From contig CM061919.1 in the NCBI GenBank assembly GCA_031002005.1, forward strand, positions 169,739,121-169,803,120: a stretch of DNA of 64,000 nucleotides. Reading direction: 5' to 3'. This document shows positions 55,650-64,000 of this stretch, piece after piece. The stretch's first letter is position 1. Every line of letters starts with the position of its first letter. Source of the DNA: Vandiemenella viatica. Lineage: Eukaryota; Arthropoda; Insecta; Orthoptera; Morabidae. Both the position numbers and the translations under genes were made by a program. The notes below the pieces were generated by a model. It was not told where the DNA came from. It saw only the letters and a program-made list of their open reading frames with translations, and ran no database searches.

Positions 55650-57110
55650 TTTGACTGCTACCGACATCTAACAACCATAGTGCACGATGGGAGACTCGAT
55701 GCTATTACCACACACAAACACCAGTCATCTGGCTATGTAGTTCAGGCAGCAAAGTAAATATACCGACACACATGTCTTTGGACGAAATACGAAAATATCC
55801 TTGATCGACCACTTTCAACCACCATATCTCCCACCACTCCCAAAGTTACCGAAATTCGGCCAACGTTGTGATCGATGGGTGACTCTGAGTTACTACCACA
55901 CACAAAGACCAGTGATCTGCGCTTCATAGTTTTGGCTGAAAAGTGATACACAGGGACACATACGTTTTTGGTAGAAATTTGAAAGTGCCGCAGGTCGACC
56001 AGTTTCAATCAACTCCCATATCTCCCACACTCCCATAGCTACTGACATCTAACAACCGTACTACACGACAGGGGACAGGATTCTATTACCACACACAAAC
56101 AACAATGGTCTATGCTATGTAGTTGTGGCAGAAAAGTAATATATGCGGAGACACATGTCTTTCGTTGAAATACGAAAATATCTTTGATCGGCCACTTTCA
56201 ACTACCGTATCTCCCACACTCCCACAGTTACTGAAATTCGGCAAACGTTGTTATCTAAAGGTGACTCTATGTTACTACCAACACAAACGCCAGTGATCTG
56301 CGATAGATAGTTTTCGCTGAAAAGTGATACACCAAGACACATGCGTCTTTGGCAGAATTATGGAATTGACGCAGATCGACTACTTTCAATCCCCTTATCT
56401 CCCCACACCCCCATAGCTACCGACATCTAACAATCATAGTGCCCGACAGGAGATTCGATTCTACTACCACACACAAACTTCAATGATCTATGCTATGTAG
56501 TTGTGACAGCAGACTGACATATACGGAGACACATGTCTTTGATCGAAATACGAAAATATCCTTGATCGGCCACTTTCAACCACCATATCTCCCACACTAC
56601 CATAGTTACCGAAATTCGGCCAACGTTGTTATCGACGGGTGACTCTGTGCTACTACCACACAAACACCAGTGATCTGCGCTAGATAGTTTTGTCTGAAAA
56701 GTGATACACCATGACACATGCGTTTTTTGGTAGAAATATGAAAGTGCCGCAGGTCGACCACTTTCAACCACCATATCTCCCACATCCCCATAGCTACCGA
56801 TATCTAACCACTATAGTACATGATAAGAGACACGATACCACTACCACACACAAACACCATTGGTCTATGCTATGTAGTTGTGGCAGCAGAGTGACATTTA
56901 CGGAGACACTCGTCTTTGGTCGAAATACGAAAATCCCCTGCATCGACCACTTTTAAACATCATATCTCCCACATCCTCACAGCTATCAACATTCGGCCAA
57001 CGTTGTGCACGACAGGAAACTCCATGCTCCTACCACACACAAAGACCAGTGATCTGTGCTAGGTAGTGGTGGCTGAAAAGTGAAATATAGGAAAACACAC
57101 TTCTATTTTT
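55650..57110. repeat. Higher-order tandem repeat: 4 dimers, about 380 bp each
   Basis: Monomer A starts gctaccgacatctaaca at 55657, 56038, 56416 and 56793 (spacings 381, 378, 377). Monomer B starts gttaccgaaattcggccaac or a variant at 55845, 56227, 56605 and 56982 (382, 378, 377). A and B are related (both have ctaccacacacaaa, ccagtgatctg or variants, cacatg, cgaaata or gaaattt, cgaccactttcaa, and ccatatctcccacac), and each is about 189 bp. Within a type, copies are more alike than A is to B, so the unit of amplification is the dimer. Frames at 55742-56008 and 56493-56783 are products of the repeat. Confidence 0.93.
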
Positions 57111-57914
57111 ACATATATATATAATAAGATTAGTTGACTGCACTAGCAATGTGTAGTAAATAGAATTATCATTTCTTTAAATATGCTAATGGCATTTACA
57201 TTTATTGGAACTGAAGACGAACTGTTGTATCATTCAGGCATTAGTGTAGTTTATGTTTATCTGATTTCTAATTACAGTACTGATTACGAAAATTACAACA
57301 CCCGAAGGAATATCTGAATCACTCCAAAATCGGAAGAAGTGCAGAATAATGGAACCATAATAAGTGATTAAGGATTGCAGAGAGATGTGGTGTGCAAGTA
57401 TTCAGAGCCCTCTTATGTGTGACCGGACAGATGATTGTTATGCCACGCTCAGTCGGCGCAGAGGCCGCCAAACAAAGTGAAAATGTGCAACGACAGTATG
57501 TCTCGTCGTTGTCAAATGGTGCAATATCAGTATGGAGTGAATTTGAACGTGCCGGAACGATTTGGTCTCCGGAAAACGGGTTTATCATACCGTGACATTG
57601 TTGCTCGTAGAGGGCACACAACTACGACACTGATGCGAGTGTGCAATCAGTGAATAGAAGGTCGTATACAGCGATGAGTGGGTACCGGACCACGCAATGT
57701 GACCAGTGTGCTGGATGACCGCCATCTTGTCCGCATGGTTGTAACCGACACAACAGCTTCGTCCACAGTTTTGGCTCGCCATTGCTTCACAGCTCTCGGT
57801 GTGGACATGTCTGAGCCGACGCGACGGTTTGATATCGTCTGTTGAGGGCGGTATTGGTGGTAAGCATGTCACTGCGTCGGCTTCCATTGATCATAAAACA
57901 CAAACGCCTTAAAC

Positions 57915-58975
57915 CAGTGTTTCCCAACCTTTTTTGGGTCATGTCCCACTTTTAACATTTTTTTGCCCCAACCCCCCATACATAATTTTAAATAAAAAAA
58001 TTATTTGTTATTAACAAAACTCATATAGGATGATTTTTGAAAGAAAACACTTTAATATTGTCATAAAACACAGTAAGTAAAATTAAAAACATATAATGAA
58101 TACTAAAATTCAATTCAAAGATTTTTAATAAAGATTTATTATGGCAATTTAGTGTGATCCTTGCGCTTGATGCTTGATATAGAGGATTTTTATATTAGGC
58201 CTCCAATTAAGTAAGCTTTTAATCTCAAGTCTCCACGTTGGGGGACATCCATTAATTACGTGAGGTGAAATAGGGGGGGGGGTCCGGCGAAATCTCACCA
58301 GATCTCACTAGGGGGGAGGGGGGAGGGGGGATCTACGGAAATCTCACGTGAGATTTTGCGAAAAATTTGGGGACAGTAGAGCCAAAGAAAAGTCTACAAT
58401 TGGCGCCAAAGTCGATTTCAGGAGGGTATTTCGTCAAAAAGTTAGGGTGTGACCTAAAAAAAGGTCTACAAAAGTTTCCAGGGCGATTTCTAGGGGGGAT
58501 TCTCACGGACCTGATCTCACCAGAGGGGGAGAGGGGGTCCGGCCAGATCTCACGAAATCTCACCAGGGAGGGAGGGGGGTCCAGAAATCCGGAAAAACAC
58601 CTCATGTAATTTGTGGATGCCCCCTTGTGATATATCCAGTCGATTTCTTTTTTTTATCAGTAAATCAGACAGGCGGCACATTACGCGGTGAATCCCAAAA
58701 AGGTAAAGTTGACGACTCAAATCATCCAGATGATATATTTTGCTAACATCAAAAGAAACTATACCTAATAATTATTTACAGCACTGTTTTAAGAATTTGC
58801 TTTTTTTGCTATATTTTGTACCTATATCTACCATTGGATTTAAATAACCCGAAGAGAAAGTGGTAAAGTCGTATCAAGTCAATTTCTAAATTGCCCACCT
58901 AAAAAAACCAAATTGCCCCCTAAAAAAAACAAATGGCCCCCCTGTGGGGCGTGGGCCCCACGTTGGGAAACACTG
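57915..58975. mobile_element. Non-autonomous hAT-type element inside the Tc1 element
   Basis: Ends cagtgtttcccaacc and ggttgg-type inverted end cgttgggaaacactg. Target-site duplication: ccttaaac (57907-57914) and ccttagac (58976-58983), 8 bp with one change. Interior AT-rich with no ORF. Contains MITE-a copy 3. Near both ends the text includes pyrimidine/purine-rich blocks (ttgccccaaccccccata; ggcccccctgtggggcgtgg), typical of this type of hAT end. Confidence 0.9.
58240..58625 (-). mobile_element. MITE-a copy 3, nested inside the hAT element
   Basis: Left end gggggacatccattaattac and right end inverted (taatttgtggatgcccccttg). Opposite orientation to copies 1 and 2: the ctattt-side sequence is on the left (gtgaggtgaaatagg) and the gtgtttttccg side on the right (cggaaaaacacctc). 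Carries the shared module as gtgacctaaaaaaaggtcta and aaagaaaagtctacaatt. Confidence 0.88.
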
Positions 58976-59889
58976 CCTTAGACTGTAATGGGCACGTGAA
59001 CGCCTTCACTGGCGTACTGAATGGGAAAAGTTAGTGTTTTCGGGCGTATCTCGCTTGAATTTGTCCCACAATGATGGCAGCATACGTGTTACACCTTGTT
59101 CACTCCGAAATGACGGCACAAGGTCATGGACCCATGGCCCCGCTCCTCATCTCACCTACCCCTCCCTACCTACCTCTTCGAAGTGAACGCTATGTAGACG
59201 AGCGATAAATTTCCTCTTCACATGCACGTTAAGGGCAGCGGAATGGGGATAGAGCAGACTATCACTGAGCCGCCTCTGTTAACTGAATGGTCTTCAGACG
59301 CTACCGTGGCACAGCGAACAAACAGCAAGTGTATTGGTATGGGGTGTCAATGATTATAACATGCTATCTTACATCCTATGTATCGAGGGCAATCTGAACA
59401 GCAACCGCTACATGAGAGAGGTTTTTATATACCGAGGCACTGCCCTTTTGCCGGCAGCTCCACATACCTTATTTCTCCAGGAAAATGCCCTGCCACTTAT
59501 GACGAAGAATGCGCAAGCCCACTTCAAAGAATGACGGGTACCACTGCTTCTCTGGCCTGCTAATTAGCCTGACACTCCTCCCATCACACATGTCAGGGAT
59601 ACGGTGGGTTGGTAACTTATTCATTCTGGTCCTCCTGCAACCATTGTCGATGCTTTGTGGACGCGCACACAAACCGCGTGGCAGTGTGTCCCCAGCAGCG
59701 TACCCAGGCTCTCTTTGATTCGATGCCACCACGTCTGGATGCTCCGATTGCGGCACGTGAGTCAAAGTGCTTGTACAGTTCTGTAATTGTAATTATTTGT
59801 ATATTGCCATGCCCCTAATCTGTGGAATAAAGTCCATTGTAGTAACATGTCTCCTTCTTGGTGTTGAAATTTTCAAAAACAGTAGCGTA

Positions 59890-60800
59890 ATATGATGAAC
59901 CAATTTCGTACTTCCGTTTGTGAATCGTGAGTGGAAAGCCTTCCTAGCAGTCTGCTATCGAAAATTGTATGAAAATAGTAGTCATTATGATCTGAAAGCT
60001 GATGGTAGGATTTAAATTTGCATCCTACCATGCCTCGTCCTTTTTTACTTCATCAACAGGCCATACTGACAGAACATTGCGTATTGGACAAACCATCTGC
60101 AAATAAAACTCCATGGTGGTCAACTAAACCTGAAGGTTAAAAGTGACAAGTTTCAAGTGACCGTGAAATACGCATCATCCCCGATAACACTACCGCATGA
60201 ACGGGATCAACAATTTAACGCTTACGCTTTCTAGCGTATTTCGCTTACATAAAGCATTAATGAACCTTACTACTGAGTCATCTAAGCGCTCTATAGTCAG
60301 TCACTATGACTCGGGTATTGCGCATATAGCATCACCGTCCATTTAATCGTCACGTGGCTGCACGTCCTAAAGCGTGGGCGTGTGTCACCATAAAGACTGG
60401 CCGTCAGCATGCAGGGCGAGCCTTCCGCAAGCTTCCGACACACATGCCAGGGGTCGGCGTGACACTCCTTATTAGCTCGCCTGCCTTTACTGGCACCGCC
60501 AACGCAGTTCAAGCATCTCCAATGGCGACAGTCGACCTTGTGGTGTGCCGTCCAACATAAGGTCCTGGTTGTAAGCTACATCCAAAATTCAGGCCCGTAA
60601 ACCACCACAAAGTAGATGCCACAGGCTCTGTCAACCTAAACCAACACTTCCCATTTCGTTCTTGCTTCTTGTTTTTAGTTAAACCTTTAAGGGCCGTCGT
60701 CTTATGCAGCGAGACCGAATTACTGATATAAAGGCAATCGGCGATGGGCTGCCCCCTTATTTTCACCTGGTATGATTTAGCCTTTTTCCTAAGGCGTTGA
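59890..60800. other. No recognisable gene
   Basis: Short frames at 60297-60512 and 60509-60766 (minus) have no motif. Slightly GC-rich between 60330 and 60560. Confidence 0.4.
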
Positions 60801-60801
60801 T

Positions 60802-61051
60802 ACCGAACGAGGTGGGTGAGGGGTAACGATCTAGCATCGCATTTGGGAGGGCGCGGGTTCGAATCCCGGTCCGGTCATCCAGATTTAGGTTTTCCATGGT
60901 TTCCCCAAATCATTCCAGGTGAATGCCGGGATGCTTCCTTCAAAAGTCCATGGCCGAATTCCTTCCCATTCCTTGTTCCCAATCCCACCCCACCTCTAAT
61001 GAACTCGATGTCGTCGAGGCGTAAAACCATAAGTAAAAAAAGTAAAAAAGT
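60802..61051 (+). mobile_element. SINE-1 copy, nearly full length with 8-bp TSD
   Basis: Flanked by cgttgata at 60795-60802 and 61052-61059. Head accgaacgaggtgggtgagg, A-box region ggtgaggggtaacgatct, B box gggttcgaatcccggtc, body aggttttccatggtttcccc, tgccgggatgcttccttcaa, aattccttcccattccttgt, cacctctaatgaactcgatg, tcgtcgaggcgtaaaaccat, and an A-rich tail with agtaaaaaa repeats. The best plus-strand reference copy for the family in this window. Confidence 0.95.
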
Positions 61052-61059
61052 CGTTGATA

Positions 61060-64000
61060 GCATCATTTACAGTCATATCGTCATAAATGCAGAAAGAAGC
61101 TTGTGTTAAGCGTACCACAAGTAGTTTGATAAAAATAACCAATTTCGAAGGAAGATTTCGCCACGTTAGTACACTCCTATTTTCGAGCAAAAAAAAAAAA
61201 ATGTCGCTCCCAGACACTGTCGAGTTACATTTTCTGTTACTAAGATAAGTACCCGGCAACTAATACCAATTCTAAATTTCACCGTTATTCGCACCGCCTC
61301 TAAGGGATAAAGGACTATCAACCTTCTCCACTCCGTAGTGAAAGGACCTAAGCAATGAAATACAGTGATTTTTTGTTCTTATTCATTATATATGGCGATA
61401 GAGTAAAAGCTAACATTAGAAGCGAATTCCTTGTACGAGTAAGATCTAAAGATGCAACAACTTCCTTCTTTAATGCTGTTAACGTTTTTTGATGCTCCTA
61501 GTAACAGAACTACAACAGATTAAAACTTTACATTATCTTATTTCCTGGCAAGTTAGGGAATCCGTGTTGCAGATATAAGACTAAACAAATTAACTTCCAA
61601 TATGGAAATTGTATTGTTTTCATTTTCCCTTTAAACACCCTTGGTAATTGCAATAGGAAAAAAACACCTAAAATTTGTACTATGTGGTTCTTATTTCATA
61701 TTTAGAGTGAAATCCCTTGCACTTGAAAAGTAATTGATTGGTTTGATTCACGAGAGATGAAGAACGCCTGACAGCCGAAATGATGTCTTTATCGATATTA
61801 TTACAATCCATCAATTCCTAAACGAGTTCATTTCGAAATTGATTCGTGAACTTAATATTTATCAGGCTTCCATTTGTGTCATCTGTCTCATGATACACTC
61901 GTTCTTTTTTCTTGCTTGATTTTGCTTCCAAACACTCTTAGATATTTCTTTCTGTTCTGTATTAAAAATATCTCTGTTTGGGCTTTAATCTTTTTATATA
62001 GGTTAATAAGATCCCAATACTTCCTTGTTTCGCACAAAGATTGTCATTTAACTCTGATTTTAATATCCACGAGAATATTTTAAAAGCCACTTTTCTTTCT
62101 CGCCTAGCAATGCTAAGAACCAGGTTGGGTGGAGATTGTTGTCCAAAGACGTATCCTCTCTTACTTAGTCATTTTGGAGTGGTACATCTTCACGGTGGTT
62201 TGTCATCTCCTTGACTTAGTTTTAGTGCTTCCGAAGACTCCATCAGAATCACTGGCCTTTTCTGTTGGTCACGTCTGATTCGTGTAGTCCGAGATGTCTT
62301 ACCAGCAGGTAGAAAAAAGATCTCTTACTATTTTCCTGTCCGGATATCAGTTTTTTTTTATTGTTCCGGTATCAATCAATGCGAATACTAAGGACAATTC
62401 CATTCCGATTCTTACCAACAATATTCCCCCTGCTCTAATACTTACGTTCTCGGCAAGCAATAGCCCCCCAATTGAAATAAATGTTTCAGATATTATGTTG
62501 TTTCATTGATCTGTTGAAACTTCTCTTGAGTCTACAACTTGAATCTTATACTTACAGTCAACACTTTCGTCTACAAGTAGTCTTTAAACGCAAAATCAAT
62601 CACCAGTTATCTTATTAGATTTTTTCCTAGCTTTTGCAATAAAAACGTGGAGCATTTTAACGATCGTATTTTGATCTCTTGCGAATATTTTTCTAAAATT
62701 TCTCTTACCACAGTTACGATATTTTGTCGGTGAAATGAGTCAACGAGTGCTGTTTTTTTGGTAGCACTCCCATCTATTCTCTGACTATACCAGATCAATA
62801 GCTATCTCACTGACGATAACCACTGTGTCTTCCACTAATACAGCTGTTTTCAGTACTACAGTTGGGCGATATCACCCAGGATTGCAATACCATCACATAT
62901 GTGTCGTACGTTAAATTTTTCCGAATGCAAACATAATTGATCGTGATCTATAAGTAAGGTCAGGTGACTGTATTGTCATTCTTGAAATGTATCAAGGCTC
63001 CCAGTAGTTCTTGAAGCCTTGATGGTAAGCCACCGAATCCATTCCCCCGTGACGTTGCCGCCCACTGTGTCTCGTCAATGAAGCTATACTTTTTTTCCCC
63101 TTCATTTCCAAGGACTTCTGATTTTTTAGGTAATTTCGCAAAACTGCTCGTATTTGTGACTGAGCACGTGCGATTATTCGCATTGGTGACTGCTTCGACC
63201 TCGAATGAAACAAAAACTGCTGACTTGGTGACTTTGTGGAGGTCATGGCGTTCACCAATCACAACCTATAATATTATTGACTAGTTACAATTAACTTGTT
63301 GATTAATTGACTGCACTTAGGTAATCTGTTGATTTATACTTTGATAAAGTACCGCTTAATTACTTACTAACCTGAAGTGGCAGGCTGCTTCCGTGAATAA
63401 GAATTCGCAGATTCACCTCTCTTTATTACACTGAATGTATCTTAAAATATCAGACGTCTTCTAAAAAGATATACAGGGCACAGCAACTGATACTCATAAA
63501 CAATCGTACAAAATCAAGTTAGCTATCCAACATTAACGTGGCGGAAATTCTGCTCTTTCCAGCCAGAGTTTGAAAATTATCAAAAACGCATTAGGGACTG
63601 CCAAGCAATCTGGACTCATCTCTTCGCAGAATTATCTAAAATTTGAATGAAAAGTCAAACAATTTCATACCTACTGTTAATAAATGTTGTTAATATTTGT
63701 TAAAACTAATTTGTTTAGTCAAAATGTTACAACAAACAATTTAAAAGTATTCGAGACCGTAATAAATCACAGTTTTATAAGGGAAGACAAGAAAATTAAT
63801 GTAAAATGAAATGAAACTCTGTCTTACTCCCATCGTGTGTATAATTTAGTGTGGCCGGATCCCTTCCAGTTACTTTCCTCTGGCTCACGTGACTGTAAAT
63901 ACCTCTGCGTTGACGAACCACTATGCTCCAAAGAAACGTAAAAAATAACACGCAACTTCCGTGGTAAAGTCTGCTGTTTCGTTCATTGTTTGGTTTTTAA
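61060..64000. other. About 3 kb of AT-rich sequence without a recognisable gene
   Basis: Frames on both strands (61874-62083, 62294-62509, 62960-63262) show no domain. No tandem or inverted repeats found. Confidence 0.4.

Larger units (their letters stand above)
57286..59882 (+). mobile_element. Tc1-type element (decayed), interrupted by a hAT element
   Basis: Left end cgaaaattacaacacccgaa followed by gga, and right end tccttcttggtgttgaaatt followed by ttc, are inverted. Transposase remnants on the plus strand: N-terminal HTH part ERAGTIWSPENGFIIP and GLSYRDIVARRGHTTTTLMR, then VCNQ (57540-57655); GTGPRNVTSVLDDRHLVRMV and the RRRL-like region (57690-57850); after the hAT insertion, CIEGNLNSNRYMREV (59375-59425), LLPAAPHTLFLQENALPL in which the second catalytic Asp of the usual QxDNAxPH motif reads Glu (59450-59510), and TQALFDSMPPRLDAPIAARE near the C-terminus (59700-59760). 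Frameshifts and stops throughout; inactive. Confidence 0.88.

Noticed and set aside
55742..56791. ORFs inside the satellite
   Set aside because: The frames repeat with the 189/380-bp units and are a consequence of the repeat, not coding.
60802..60880. Possible tRNA genes at the A/B-box pairs
   Set aside because: All such pairs in the window belong to SINE copies with long non-tRNA bodies; no cloverleaf with a clean acceptor stem was found.

Overview
The window reads as repeat-dense, non-coding DNA from a large arthropod genome, most likely an insect. The three tRNA-derived SINE families, the LINEs, the Tc1 elements with TACACTGATCA-type ends and the overall texture resemble orthopteran (locust-like) genomes, but that assignment is from memory and not proven here. 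I found no convincing host protein exon, rRNA, tRNA gene, CRISPR array or bacterial operon. Nearly all short ORFs are chance frames or shadows of transposable elements (TEs). It could be an intron or intergenic DNA.

Left part (1-17 kb): a long inverted duplication (1-1312) with a second near-perfect palindrome inside it; a mosaic of shuffled direct duplications (1.6-4.5 kb) that holds the best open coding domain, an adenain/Ulp1-like cysteine protease of Polinton or virus-like type (2506-2910, minus); a CpG-rich patch with an iterated 17-mer (6.8-7.3 kb); a mariner transposase fragment (7.4-7.7 kb); a degenerate tandem array (9.6-10.9 kb); a hAT-type non-autonomous element with a perfect 8-bp target-site duplication (TSD) at 13.69-14.07 kb; and a CR1/Jockey-like LINE (14.4-15.7 kb).

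Middle (17-46 kb): a hairpin element (17.6 kb), TIR elements of the 'ggggg' family (19.9 and 22.3 kb), two tandem arrays (22.6-23.8 kb), several LINE fragments, and many copies of SINE family 1. Nested insertions are the main theme. A LINE is interrupted by a foldback element plus a microsatellite-tailed repeat (29.0-31.9 kb). A Tc1 deletion derivative contains a small TIR element, a LINE and a SINE (33.45-35.77 kb). A LINE contains a hAT-like element (40.6-41.8 kb). A SINE contains a 768-bp unknown insert (45.2-46.2 kb).

Right part (46-64 kb): long AT-rich unique-looking stretches, a LINE 3' end (51.2 kb), a higher-order tandem repeat of four dimers with a period near 380 bp (55.65-57.1 kb), and a three-level nest of Tc1, hAT and 'ggggg' TIR element (57.29-59.88 kb), followed by a nearly full-length SINE with flanking TSDs (60.80-61.05 kb).

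Because many insertions have visible boundaries and TSDs, the window is most useful as a relative-age record of TE families. Family names here (SINE-1, SINE-2, SINE-3, LINE-A to LINE-E, MITE-a, MITE-b) are local labels, not database names.
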